Shown: positions 16,981-25,347 of the stretch, one piece after another | Layout: every line of letters starts with the position of its first letter | Position numbering within the stretch: position 1 is the first letter of the stretch | From: an uncultured Bacteroidales bacterium | GTDB taxonomy: Bacteria > Bacteroidota > Bacteroidia > Bacteroidales > UBA932 | Reading direction: 5' to 3' | Assembly (NCBI GenBank): GCA_944326235.1 | Contig: CALVDH010000008.1 | Location: 24,246 to 88,245 of the forward strand | Length of the DNA: 64,000 nt | Notes under the pieces: model-generated | The model's database searches: none | The model's input: the letters and a program-made list of their open reading frames with translations, nothing else | Told to the model about the DNA's origin: nothing | Made by a program: the position numbers and the translations under genes

Positions 16981-18435
16981 TCAGAGTCTGATAATCTGAG
17001 GCTCGACTCCACGGTACTTGGGCATTGTCGCTCCTATAGGGGCCCCGATATATGTGGGGTCGCACATGACATACCTGGTTCCCTCGTACTCAAAACTGTC
17101 TCCCTTGACATCTGAGGGAAGAGCAACGCCGCAGGCGACATGTCCCTTATAACAGAACATCGTGACATCCAGTCCGAGAAGATCCCTGACGAGCCACGAA
17201 AAGATAAGGACCCTGTCCTTGCAGTTATTGGAACCGTAGAAGAAAGATTCCTCGACAAAAAGCGGCTTTGTACGTCCGAACATCTCGTAGTCGGTCTTAT
17301 ACTCAAAACCACGCTGAACAAGTGTAAGCACGAATGAGACAGCCTGCTGAGGGTTCATATTGTCCTTTAGAATCTTATACCTTAGACTGGTAAATACCGC
17401 CTTTTTAAGCTGCGCGTCCACATCCGAGCGGTGATAGGTCAGCAGGTCCGACTGCGGATAATCCAGAGTGAACTTGACGCACGGTATATTCAGCGGCACA
17501 TTCACTTCCTCATCCACGTACTGGGTCCATGAGGGCAGTGCCTTCAGCTGATAATCGCTGTTGCTGACCACAAGCTGCTTGTCAATCACCAGGTTCATCT
17601 TCTTCTCAGCCGCGGAGAAATCCTCGGAGAAAGTATACAGAGGGTCCTGACTGTTAAGCCTGGAATAACTGTAGATATAGAAATCCTCATCGCCGTCAGT
17701 AATATAAGACACCTGATAAATAGGTGCCTCAAAGGGAATAAGCAGCATCATCTGACCGCCAGAGGCCCCCACCCTGACCTTGTACTGCATCTGACTGAGG
17801 AGGAACATCTGGGTCATTATCTTCTCATTGACATATTCCTCGATATACACGGCGTCAGTTATCTTCTTGATCGTAGTATACAGGGCCCAGTCACTCATAG
17901 AATGAGCCTTCCGCATAGCCTCGAGAGCCTCGACAGTAGGCATGAAGTCCGATTCGGACAATACCTTCCATGCCTTGGACGCATCCTGCTCCGTTGCCTG
18001 AATCCGCGGTATCCTCATATTATCGGCGAATGGTATGTCACCCTGGATTCCGAAAAAGTCCACAGAGACTTCCGGTGTCCCTGCGTATGAAGCGGATACA
18101 GCAGCGACAGGTGCAGCGGCAGGGACGGACAGAAAACCCGGACAGGGCAGGCCGGGAAGGCCGGACGACTCTGCCTCCGAAGGATCATAATAAACAGGTT
18201 CATCCGGGACAGGACCTACCGGATCCTCCTTGCCTCTCTGAACCAGGAACTCCTCCCAGGCTGCCGCCAGGTAGTCGGTGAATTCAGAATTGGCCTTCGA
18301 CCGCCAGTCCTTGAACTCCTGGGCCCGCTGCCTGTAAAAGTCCATAAAGGACTCATCATTCTGGGCATTCGCAGGCTGGACGAATACCGAGAAGAGCAGG
18401 ATGAAGAGTGAAGAATATTTAACGAATTTGGACAT
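16981..18435 (-). CDS. Exported transglutaminase-like protein
   Basis: A 484-residue protein with a signal peptide (residues 1-24, ending A-N-A-Q). The C-terminal part looks like a transglutaminase/cysteine-protease-like core: Cys405 in S-N-N-C-K-D-R, His432 in K-G-H-V-A-C-G-V and Asp459 in C-D-P-T-Y-I-G, in the C-H-D order and spacing of that fold. The N-terminal half has a Pro-rich stretch (about residues 70-115) and no domain I recognise. Likely periplasmic or surface-exposed. Substrate unknown. It is followed after about 75 bases by promoter sequence of the grpE unit. Confidence 0.7.
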   Translation of the reverse strand: MSKFVKYSSLFILLFSVFVQPANAQNDESFMDFYRQRAQEFKDWRSKANSEFTDYLAAAWEEFLVQRGKEDPVGPVPDEPVYYDPSEAESSGLPGLPCPGFLSVPAAAPVAAVSASYAGTPEVSVDFFGIQGDIPFADNMRIPRIQATEQDASKAWKVLSESDFMPTVEALEAMRKAHSMSDWALYTTIKKITDAVYIEEYVNEKIMTQMFLLSQMQYKVRVGASGGQMMLLIPFEAPIYQVSYITDGDEDFYIYSYSRLNSQDPLYTFSEDFSAAEKKMNLVIDKQLVVSNSDYQLKALPSWTQYVDEEVNVPLNIPCVKFTLDYPQSDLLTYHRSDVDAQLKKAVFTSLRYKILKDNMNPQQAVSFVLTLVQRGFEYKTDYEMFGRTKPLFVEESFFYGSNNCKDRVLIFSWLVRDLLGLDVTMFCYKGHVACGVALPSDVKGDSFEYEGTRYVMCDPTYIGAPIGATMPKYRGVEPQIIRL

Positions 18436-18510
18436 AATACCTTATTTTACAATAAAGCTCCCGCCGAACTTTACAGCAAGGGGGAGCTTATGAGATTAAG
18501 ATTTTAAAAA

Positions 18511-19086
18511 TTATTTGTTGTTCTGCATCTGAAGAGCCATTTCCTCATCGAAGGTCTTCATAAACAGATGCTGGTCAAAGTCAATGGCCAGTTTCTCATC
18601 TCTGGAGATGGCTTCCTCGAGACCGTCCATAACCTTGGTTCTGGGCATCTCGATGTTGATCCAGAACTCGTAGGAGCCGTCAGGGTTCTGATACAGCTTG
18701 GTGCCTCTTATGACTGCGCCGTTGAGTTCCTGATTGACAACGAGCCTGGCATTCTGCTCAACTTTCTGTGCGAACTCAGCCTTGTTGGCGACATTGACCT
18801 GATTCATATACCTTTCGGTAACGGCCTTGATGGTAGAGGAAATCTGGTTGCCGAGCTGAGTACGGGCATTGAGGTCAGCTATAGTTCTGGCCATCTCCTG
18901 ATCAGGGCTTGTTCCGGAAGCAGTAGCGCGGAAATACTCCATGTCAGACATGTCGGCGGGAGTGTTGAACGGCATGATGATTTCGGTCTTGCCCGCATTC
19001 ATGACGTTTTTCTGACCGCCGCACGAAGAAACAGCCATCACCATTGCGATGACCGCGAATACCATAGGGAAAAGTTTTGTTTTCAT
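18511..19086 (-). CDS. Predicted lipoprotein, LPP20-like
   Basis: A 191-residue protein with a signal peptide and a lipobox-like V-S-S-C-G (Cys22), so probably lipid-anchored. The body (E-M-A-R-T-I-A-D-L-N-A-R and the following helical region) resembles LPP20/LpoB-type lipoproteins by pattern only. It lies 75 bases upstream of the transglutaminase-like gene on the same strand and the two may be cotranscribed, since that gene has no obvious promoter of its own. Confidence 0.65.
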   Translation of the reverse strand: MKTKLFPMVFAVIAMVMAVSSCGGQKNVMNAGKTEIIMPFNTPADMSDMEYFRATASGTSPDQEMARTIADLNARTQLGNQISSTIKAVTERYMNQVNVANKAEFAQKVEQNARLVVNQELNGAVIRGTKLYQNPDGSYEFWINIEMPRTKVMDGLEEAISRDEKLAIDFDQHLFMKTFDEEMALQMQNNK

Positions 19087-19114
19087 ACGTTTAAATAATT
19101 ATTAATTTAAAATA

Positions 19115-19144
19115 CAAATTTAACATCTTTTTTGAAAAATGCAA
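19115..19144 (-). promoter_or_regulatory. Promoter for the LPP20-like lipoprotein gene
   Basis: On the minus strand: TTG (19142-19144), 19 bases, TAAATTTG (19115-19122), about 28 bases upstream of the start. Confidence 0.65.
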
Positions 19145-19148
19145 TAAA

Positions 19149-19182
19149 AATAGGAGTGCTGACAAAATGTGACACTCCTATT
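19149..19182 (-). terminator. Rho-independent terminator of fbaA
   Basis: Ten-base perfect stem AATAGGAGTG/CACTCCTATT (19149-19158 and 19173-19182) 26 bases beyond the aldolase stop, followed on the minus strand by a T-rich run. Confidence 0.75.
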
Positions 19183-19207
19183 CTCATTTTATTCATCTTT
19201 CTGCGGA

Positions 19208-20170
19208 CTACATCTTGTCATTGCTGCCGAGAACATCATATATCTTGTGGATATACAGCTGTTTCAGCTTATCACGTGCAGGTCCGAGATATTTTCTGGG
19301 ATCGAACTCCTCGGGATGCTCCACCATCACCTTGCGGATAGCAGCCGTCATGGCGAGACGTCCGTCGCTGTCGATGTTGATCTTGCAGACAGCTGACTTT
19401 GCAGCCTCACGGAGCTGGTCCTCGGGAATACCTATAGAGTCCTTCAGATGTCCGCCGTAGTGGTTGATCTCAGCCACGATATCCTGGGGCACAGAAGACG
19501 AGCCGTGCAGGACGATAGGGAACCCGGGGATACGCTTCTCTATCTCGTGCAGGATGTCCAGACGGATCTCGGGCTTCTGACCGGGCTTGAACTTGTATGC
19601 ACCGTGAGATGTTCCGATGGAGATGGCAAGGGAATCCACACCGGTCTTGTTTACGAAGTCCTCGACTTCCTCAGGACGGGTGTAGGTATGGCTCTCAGCC
19701 TTCACGTCATCCTCTACTCCGGCCAGGACACCGAGCTCACCCTCTACGGTAACATCATACTTGTGAGCATACTCGACAACCTTGCGGGTCAGTTCCACAT
19801 TCTCGTCGTAGGGCTTGGACGAACCGTCAATCATGACTGATGAGAAACCGTACTCGATGCAGCTCTTGCAGAGCTCGAAGCTGTCACCGTGATCGAGGTG
19901 CAGCACGATGGGAATGTTGCAGCCCAGTTCCTTGGCATACTCCACGCCGCCCTGAGCCATATAACGGAGGATAGTCTGGTTGGCATACTTGCGGGCACCG
20001 CTGGATACCTGCAGGATGACAGGGGACTTGGTCTCCACACAGGCCTGGATGATGGCCTGCATCTGTTCCATGTTGTTGAAGTTGAAGGCGGGAATAGCAT
20101 AGCCGCCGTTGATGGCCTTCTTGAAGAGCTCTCTTGAGTTCACGAGGCCGAGTTCTTTGTAAGATACCAT
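19208..20170 (-). CDS. fbaA: Class II fructose-1,6-bisphosphate aldolase
   Basis: A 320-residue zinc-dependent aldolase of glycolysis/gluconeogenesis. It shows the class II motif L-H-L-D-H-G-D with zinc-binding His, the second metal-site region V-T-V-E-G-E-L-G, the S-I-G-T-S-H-G-A-Y-K phosphate loop and L-H-G-S-S-S-V-P. Full length. Monocistronic with its own promoter and terminator; its promoter overlaps the start of gmk on the other strand. Confidence 0.95.
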   Translation of the reverse strand: MVSYKELGLVNSRELFKKAINGGYAIPAFNFNNMEQMQAIIQACVETKSPVILQVSSGARKYANQTILRYMAQGGVEYAKELGCNIPIVLHLDHGDSFELCKSCIEYGFSSVMIDGSSKPYDENVELTRKVVEYAHKYDVTVEGELGVLAGVEDDVKAESHTYTRPEEVEDFVNKTGVDSLAISIGTSHGAYKFKPGQKPEIRLDILHEIEKRIPGFPIVLHGSSSVPQDIVAEINHYGGHLKDSIGIPEDQLREAAKSAVCKINIDSDGRLAMTAAIRKVMVEHPEEFDPRKYLGPARDKLKQLYIHKIYDVLGSNDKM

Positions 20171-20220
20171 AATATATCTATCTTTAAAATTAAATATCCG
20201 ATATTCTTGCTATCGTCTCG

Positions 20221-20251
20221 CAAATTTAGATATTTTTGTAATATGAACAAA
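20221..20251 (-). promoter_or_regulatory. Consensus promoter for fbaA
   Basis: Exact match on the minus strand: TTTG (20248-20251), 19 bases, TAAATTTG (20221-20228), 51 bases upstream of the fbaA start. The -33 element lies inside the first codons of gmk. Confidence 0.8.
20231..20238 (+). promoter_or_regulatory. -7 box for gmk, implying a leaderless transcript
   Basis: TATTTTTG matches TAnnTTTG and ends only 4 bases before the gmk ATG at 20243. TCTTG about 21 bases upstream could be the -33 element. Transcription from here would begin at or near the start codon. Confidence 0.55.
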
Positions 20252-20812
20252 AAAGTAATCATTTTCTCAGCCCCCTCCGGAGCGGGCAAAAGCACTGTCG
20301 TAGGACATCTGCTGAAAACATTTCCTTTTCTGGAGTTCTCCATATCAGCCACTTCGCGTCAGCCGCGCGGCAGCGAGAAGGACGGAGTCGAATACTACTT
20401 CTTCTCCGTGCAGCAGTTCCGGGACCTTATCTCAAAGGACGCATTCGTAGAATACGAGGAGGTCTACCCAGGGTCATTCTACGGCACTCTCCGTTCGGAG
20501 GTGGAGCGGATCTGGGCAAAAGGCCACGTTATACTGTTCGACATAGACGTCAAGGGCGGAGTGAACCTGAAGCGCATCTTCGGAGACAATGCCCTGTCCG
20601 TCTTCGTCAGGCCACCGTCCGTGGAGGAACTGCGCAGCAGGCTCATCGGACGGGGGACAGACTCTCCTGAAGCAATCGACAGAAGGGTTGCAAAGGCGGA
20701 GGAGGAACTCAGGTATGAGTCAATGTTCGACCGGATTCTGGAGAATGACAGGCTAGAGGACACTCTCGCAGAGGCAGAGGACATAGTCAGGACATTCGTA
20801 GGAAAGCTATGA
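20243..20812 (+). CDS. gmk: Guanylate kinase
   Basis: A 189-residue kinase converting GMP to GDP. It has the P-loop S-A-P-S-G-A-G-K-S-T (residues 9-18), the S-A-T-S-R-Q-P-R-G GMP-binding block, F-V-E-Y-E-E-V-Y-P-G-S-F-Y-G-T and the lid region. The start at 20243 gives the standard N-K-K-V-I-I-F-S beginning; twelve further in-frame codons upstream cover promoter sequence and are excluded. It overlaps nadD by 4 bases (ATGA), so the two are coupled. Confidence 0.96.
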   Translation: MNKKVIIFSAPSGAGKSTVVGHLLKTFPFLEFSISATSRQPRGSEKDGVEYYFFSVQQFRDLISKDAFVEYEEVYPGSFYGTLRSEVERIWAKGHVILFDIDVKGGVNLKRIFGDNALSVFVRPPSVEELRSRLIGRGTDSPEAIDRRVAKAEEELRYESMFDRILENDRLEDTLAEAEDIVRTFVGKL

Positions 20813-21351
20813 GAAAGGCTCTCTACTTCGGATCTTTCAACCCTGTCCACTACGGGCATGTCTCCATAGCGCGGTTCGCGGCGTCTATGGAAGATGTCGA
20901 TGCCGTGGTCATCATCCCCTCCCCCCACAACCCGTTCAAGGACACATCCATTCTCGCGGATCCGCTGCTCAGGCTGGGACAGGTCCGCCGTGCTTTCGAA
21001 GGCGTATCCCCTAAAATCACCGTCAGTGACATCGAATACCGTCTTCCAGAGCCCCTATACACCATCAACACCCTGCATGCCATTCAGCAGGAGGAACCGG
21101 GAAGTGAGCTGATTCTGCTCATAGGAGCCGACAACATAGCCAGCCTGGAGAGATGGTACAAAGGTCCGCAGATACTCCGGGAATTCGAAGTATGGGTATA
21201 TCCCCGCAAGGGATTTGACGGGCCCGTACTCTGCCGGGAATGTGCCGGCAGGACTTCTGCCCGCTGTATACGTTTCCTCGAAGACGCGCCGCTTCTGGAC
21301 ATTTCGTCCACCCAGATTAGAAACCAACTCAACAAAAACCAGATACCATGA
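20809..21351 (+). CDS. nadD: Nicotinate-nucleotide adenylyltransferase
   Basis: A 180-residue nucleotidyltransferase that adenylates nicotinate mononucleotide in NAD synthesis. Visible are the G-S-F-N-P-V-H-Y-G-H ATP-binding motif at residues 8-17, L-I-G-A-D-N and the C-terminal D-I-S-S-T-Q-I-R motif. It is embedded in a gmk-nadD-peptidase operon with 4-base overlaps at both ends. Confidence 0.95.
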   Translation: MRKALYFGSFNPVHYGHVSIARFAASMEDVDAVVIIPSPHNPFKDTSILADPLLRLGQVRRAFEGVSPKITVSDIEYRLPEPLYTINTLHAIQQEEPGSELILLIGADNIASLERWYKGPQILREFEVWVYPRKGFDGPVLCRECAGRTSARCIRFLEDAPLLDISSTQIRNQLNKNQIP

Positions 21352-22856
21352 AAACAAGAACTGTCTTAATCTCAGCCATGGCCCTGGTCCTCGCAGCAGC
21401 CTCCATGACTCCAGCCGGAGCACAGAGACGTCAGATGCAGATGACCGACGAGCAGAAATACCTCGACGCCATGCACCGCAACATTACCTCAGACAAACTG
21501 TTCGGCTACGTAGAGCAGCTTTCGGACTCTACACTCGAAGGCCGCCTGGCCGGCTCTCCCGGCATGGCCAAAGCCGTATCCATCGTAGAAAATTACTATA
21601 GGGAGTGGGGTCTGAAACCTGCCGTAGACAACGGCACCTATATTCAGGAATACTCACATCCCTGCGTGGAGGTCTTCCCTGGAAGCACCATGGAAATACT
21701 CTTCCCCGTCTACGGCCAGAAACGCAAGGACACCGTATGGATCACCAAGTCCTACCCCTGGGCTGACGGCTGGTTCGCCGGCGGAATGACCGGCAACGGC
21801 GACATCACCGCAGACATCGTCTATGCGGGATTCGGTGTCACGGCACCGGAACTCGGCTATGACGACTATGCCGGCATCGACGTGCGCGGCAAGATAGTCC
21901 TGGTTGAAGGCGAGACCCCCAACACCAGCCGCAACGACGACACTCTGCGCATGTGGTACGACCACACCCTGCACCAGACGAAGCTCAACAACGCGGTGGC
22001 GCACGGAGCTGTCGGACTGCTCTACCTCTGGGTTCCCGGTCCCAATGCTCCGTACAATGAAGGATTCGTATACGCCCATGTCACAGACACCGTGGTGAAC
22101 GACATTTTCCGCGGCACCGGACGCACCTATACCGAGACCGTAAAAAAGATCTACGACACCAAGAAGCCACAATCCTTCAACACCGGCAAGAAGGCCCGCA
22201 TCCGCATGAATGCCACCTACAACCCCGATGCTACCGGCAAGAACATAATCGGCATAGTCGAGGGCAGTGACCCCGTCCTCAAGAATGAGTACGTCATCAT
22301 CTCCGCACATCTGGACCACCTGGGAATGATTCCTTACCATATCGCCGGAGCCAATGACAACAACGCTTCCTCCGCCGCCCTTCTGGGAGTAGCCGAGGCC
22401 CTGGCCAAGTCCACGGTCAAGCCCAAGCGCACTGTGGTATTCCTGAGCCTTGACGGAGAAGAGGCCGGTCTTACGGGCAGCACCTACTACACGAACCATC
22501 CCATATTCCCGAAAGAAAGCGTAAAGGCGATCATCAATCTGGAGCAGGTCGGTGCCGGACAGATGCTCTCGGCCAGCTACCCCTACAACTTCCCTGATCT
22601 CGCTAAATTCACTGAGCAGGCCAACGACAAATATGTCCACCGCATACTTCATCAGCGCGAAACACGCTACGTAACCCGTCCCCGTACTGACGGAGTAGTG
22701 TTCATGAAGGCAGGATACCCTGTTCTCGACATGCGGGCTGCGGGAGGCGGATACTACCATCATCCCAAGGACAACCCTTCATCCATCAATCCCGAGACCC
22801 TCCAGGCAGCTGCGGAATGGATATACTGGACAGCTGTCATGATTGCCAATCAATAA
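21348..22856 (+). CDS. Exported M28-family metallopeptidase with PA domain
   Basis: A 502-residue aminopeptidase-like enzyme. Signal peptide at residues 1-26, a protease-associated insert over roughly residues 120-290, then the M28 zinc peptidase core: S-A-H-L-D-H-L-G, A-N-D-N-N-A-S-S-A-A (bridging Asp), L-D-G-E-E-A-G-L (catalytic Glu pair) and a late H-H-P-K-D-N His ligand. Probably periplasmic and removes N-terminal residues from peptides. Overlaps nadD by 4 bases, a pairing without an obvious functional link. Confidence 0.92.
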   Translation: MKTRTVLISAMALVLAAASMTPAGAQRRQMQMTDEQKYLDAMHRNITSDKLFGYVEQLSDSTLEGRLAGSPGMAKAVSIVENYYREWGLKPAVDNGTYIQEYSHPCVEVFPGSTMEILFPVYGQKRKDTVWITKSYPWADGWFAGGMTGNGDITADIVYAGFGVTAPELGYDDYAGIDVRGKIVLVEGETPNTSRNDDTLRMWYDHTLHQTKLNNAVAHGAVGLLYLWVPGPNAPYNEGFVYAHVTDTVVNDIFRGTGRTYTETVKKIYDTKKPQSFNTGKKARIRMNATYNPDATGKNIIGIVEGSDPVLKNEYVIISAHLDHLGMIPYHIAGANDNNASSAALLGVAEALAKSTVKPKRTVVFLSLDGEEAGLTGSTYYTNHPIFPKESVKAIINLEQVGAGQMLSASYPYNFPDLAKFTEQANDKYVHRILHQRETRYVTRPRTDGVVFMKAGYPVLDMRAAGGGYYHHPKDNPSSINPETLQAAAEWIYWTAVMIANQ

Positions 22857-22925
22857 GTTAACGGGCCATGCGTCCGGCACAATCTTTGCATGCGCAAGGC
22901 TGAATTTTAATAAAAAAAGCAAGGA

Positions 22926-23612
22926 ATGAATATCAGGAATATCTTCAAGGCATGCATTATTGTGCCGGCCGCTCTGGCCGCACTTGCCTCCTGCAACACG
23001 GAACAGACTGAATACTTCAACGCTTATCTCACTGCCGTAGAGACAGAAGGACAGCCATACAAATGCTTCTTCATAAGTGATGACTCCCTCACGGTCATAC
23101 CCCTCAACTACTATTCCAATATCGAAAACCTGAATACAGACGACCGGCTGATCGCCACTTTCACCATTCCTTCCGGAGAGATAACGGACCCCGTGGAAGT
23201 AGAGTTTGTTTCATTTGTCCAGATGATTCCGCAGGACATACTTCAGACCTCGTCCATTGACACTGTCGGCAATGATCCGGCCGACCCCCTGACCATGTGG
23301 CAGAGCGGCGGTATAGAAGGGACATCCCGCTTTCTGACCATCAACTTCATCTACCAGGCAGCCGCCAGCGGCATTCAGCACAAAATATACCTCGTGGACG
23401 ACCTGAGCACCGAAAATCCGGACAAAGACGGCTATTATCATCTGAAATTCAGGCATGACGCCAAGAAAGACCAGCCTCAGCTCACCGCATCCAGCGTAGC
23501 CACATTCCCTCTCCCTGAAAAATATACAGCCCCCGGTATAAAGGGTCTCAAGGTAGACTTCAACACCATCAGTGAGGATAAGGACAGTACGCTTACTCTT
23601 ACTTTCAAATAG
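22926..23612 (+). CDS. NigD-like lipoprotein
   Basis: A 228-residue predicted lipoprotein: signal sequence with lipobox A-L-A-S-C-N (Cys24). The beta-rich body follows the NigD pattern: an N-terminal OB-like part with the S-D-D-S-L-T-V-I-P phrase, and a C-terminal part with K-I-Y-L-V-D-D and Y-H-L-K-F-R-H-D. NigD-like proteins are Bacteroidales-specific surface lipoproteins of poorly known role. It lies 69 bases after the M28 gene and is followed by a strong terminator. Confidence 0.75.
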   Translation: MNIRNIFKACIIVPAALAALASCNTEQTEYFNAYLTAVETEGQPYKCFFISDDSLTVIPLNYYSNIENLNTDDRLIATFTIPSGEITDPVEVEFVSFVQMIPQDILQTSSIDTVGNDPADPLTMWQSGGIEGTSRFLTINFIYQAAASGIQHKIYLVDDLSTENPDKDGYYHLKFRHDAKKDQPQLTASSVATFPLPEKYTAPGIKGLKVDFNTISEDKDSTLTLTFK

Positions 23613-23700
23613 GTCCCTGCAAGGCAAGATTATCGCTGTCCGGAGTCATCTGCGCAATGCCGGCGCAGGAATACTTCTGCAAGTGGGCTTAAACCGTATA

Positions 23701-23733
23701 CAAAGTGCGCACGACAAGCGCACTTTGTTTTTT
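23701..23733 (+). terminator. Rho-independent terminator after the NigD-like gene
   Basis: Ten-base perfect stem CAAAGTGCGC/GCGCACTTTG (23701-23710, 23718-23727) with a 7-base loop and a run of six T. It separates the backbone operon from the accessory island. Confidence 0.85.
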
Positions 23734-23791
23734 ATGCTTCGATAATAAAAGAAGTTTCATAGTTCAGAGGGTTCTCCACCGATTGCTATAT

Positions 23792-23822
23792 TTTGCAAAA
23801 AATCCAATTATTCGTATATTGC
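23792..23822 (+). promoter_or_regulatory. Candidate promoter of the sigma factor operon
   Basis: TTTG (23792-23795), 19 bases, then TATATTGC (23815-23822), which departs from TAnnTTTG in its last two positions. It ends 14 bases before the sigma factor start. The imperfect -7 box could mean weak or alternative-sigma-dependent, possibly self-directed, transcription. Confidence 0.45.
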
Positions 23823-23836
23823 GCAAAATTTAAACA

Positions 23837-24394
23837 ATGACAGACGGACAAATTCTTCAATCCCTGATATCACGAGATGAGACTGTCACAAGGCAGTTCC
23901 TTTTCAAGGATTGTCGTCCTCTGTTCAAAAGCATCATAAATAAAGTTTTCTCATACCATGTAGACTATGATGAATTCGTAAATGAATTCTACCTGTACTT
24001 AATGGATGATGATGCGCGGCGGCTTCGTCAATTCCAAGGACGGAGTTCAATATTCCAATGGCTCAAAGTTGTAGCCGTACGTTATTTCATTGCAAAGAGG
24101 GACAACGTGATAGACATGACCGGCAAGAAGCCTCTTCCACCCAAAGAGCAGCAGATGACGGACCTGTCGAACGCTCGCATGGACATGAAAACCTTGCTGA
24201 ACCTCATGCCGAATAAACGATACGTACACATTATACAGAGCCTTATTTTGGAAGACAGGGATCCGGCATCTGTCGCGGAAGAACTGTCTGTAACTATTGA
24301 TAATTTGTACAACTTAAAAAAACGTGCTGTCGCAGCCATGACCAGGATAGCACTTAACGAAGCTGCTTATTATGAAAAAGGAAATAGAAAATAA
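23837..24394 (+). CDS. ECF-like sigma-70 family RNA polymerase sigma factor
   Basis: A 185-residue regulator with sigma region 2 (V-D-Y-D-E-F-V-N-E-F-Y-L-Y-L, then F-Q-G-R-S-S-I-F-Q-W-L-K-V-V-A-V-R-Y-F) and a region 4 helix-turn-helix near the end (D-P-A-S-V-A-E-E-L-S-V-T-I-D-N-L-Y-N-L-K-K-R in part). It would direct polymerase to a small private regulon, plausibly this island. Its 3' end overlaps the next gene by 23 bases, the layout typical of sigma/anti-sigma pairs. First gene of the plus-strand wing. Confidence 0.88.
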   Translation: MTDGQILQSLISRDETVTRQFLFKDCRPLFKSIINKVFSYHVDYDEFVNEFYLYLMDDDARRLRQFQGRSSIFQWLKVVAVRYFIAKRDNVIDMTGKKPLPPKEQQMTDLSNARMDMKTLLNLMPNKRYVHIIQSLILEDRDPASVAEELSVTIDNLYNLKKRAVAAMTRIALNEAAYYEKGNRK

Positions 24395-25337
24395 GACCAT
24401 CTCTTCCGAAACTATCGCCGCCTACCTGGATGGAAATGCAACAGCGGAAGAGTGCGAGGCAATCATTGATGCCATTCAGAAAGATGCCTCGTTAAGAGAA
24501 TTATTCCGGATATCTTTGGCGACAGACTTCATTGACCCGCTCCCGATGACAGCCATCGCCGCAAACTGCAAAGACAGCGGCCGATGCTGCCTGAAATGCG
24601 AAAGCTATATCCTGCACAAAAGAGGAATATCATTCAATGAGCAGACTCTTGAGAACCATGCGGCTGAAAACGGATGGCTGGATGACAAAGGTACAGCCCT
24701 TTTCAATATAGGCAGATTGCTGGAATCCTTTGGTATTACCATATCCCGTACATACGGAAGCAGTATAATTGATATAAACAATGCGCTCAACGAAGGCAAG
24801 GACATTATCGTTGCCATCGATGGTGGAGAACTTACAGGAGACAGAGAAAAGGAATTCCTAGAAGACATCCATGACGGTCATAAGCCGGACCATACTGTTG
24901 TCATATTGTCCTGCAACACCGAAAAAAGACTTATCACCTTGTTTGACCCTGACAGCAAGCATGAGGAAGACACTTATAGTTATAAGGTATTCCTTGATGC
25001 ATGGGCTGATTCCAATTACTACATGATAACAGTAAATCCAAACGGAATGAACAACTATGTTCCAAAACCGATAGATCTGTCGGATGTAGAACTCAGCGAG
25101 GAGCTCAATGATTTAAGAGAGGCTATTGCGGAAAACGCCCACGAAGTATGGGCAGAGAACCGCATGGCTGAAGGATGGACATACGGCCCGCAAAGAAACG
25201 ACGTGCTCAAACAGACTCCGGACATGGTTTCATATTCACAGCTTCCCGAATCAGAGAAAAATTATGACCGCGAAATGGCAGTAAAGACCATAAAACTCCT
25301 CATAAAGCTTGGATACGATATTGTAAAACGCAAATAA
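24372..25337 (+). CDS. Anti-sigma-like N-terminus, C39-like cysteine peptidase domain and RyR domain fusion
   Basis: A 321-residue protein without signal peptide or membrane helix. Residues 1-55 (A-A-Y-L-D-G-N-A-T-A-E-E) resemble the small N-terminal domain of anti-sigma factors. Residues about 65-222 fit a C39-like papain fold: Cys72 aligns with the catalytic Cys in the C-x(12)-G helix, followed by a G-W-x(5)-G-T loop, then His174 in P-D-H-T-V-V and Asp192 in L-F-D-P-D. Residues 229-321 are a RyR domain: P-I-D-L-S-D-V-E-L, N-A-H-E-V-W-A-E-N-R-M, E-G-W-T-Y-G-P-Q-R. Overlap with the sigma gene suggests it controls that factor, perhaps through ligand-gated proteolysis (inference). Domain calls were made by eye. 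Confidence 0.7.
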   Translation: MKKEIENKTISSETIAAYLDGNATAEECEAIIDAIQKDASLRELFRISLATDFIDPLPMTAIAANCKDSGRCCLKCESYILHKRGISFNEQTLENHAAENGWLDDKGTALFNIGRLLESFGITISRTYGSSIIDINNALNEGKDIIVAIDGGELTGDREKEFLEDIHDGHKPDHTVVILSCNTEKRLITLFDPDSKHEEDTYSYKVFLDAWADSNYYMITVNPNGMNNYVPKPIDLSDVELSEELNDLREAIAENAHEVWAENRMAEGWTYGPQRNDVLKQTPDMVSYSQLPESEKNYDREMAVKTIKLLIKLGYDIVKRK

Positions 25338-25347
25338 ACAACAGACT

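Noticed and set aside
23613..23836. Possible integration site at the left edge of the island
   Set aside because: No tRNA, integrase, direct repeat or attachment-like sequence is visible at either edge; only a terminator and a promoter are seen.
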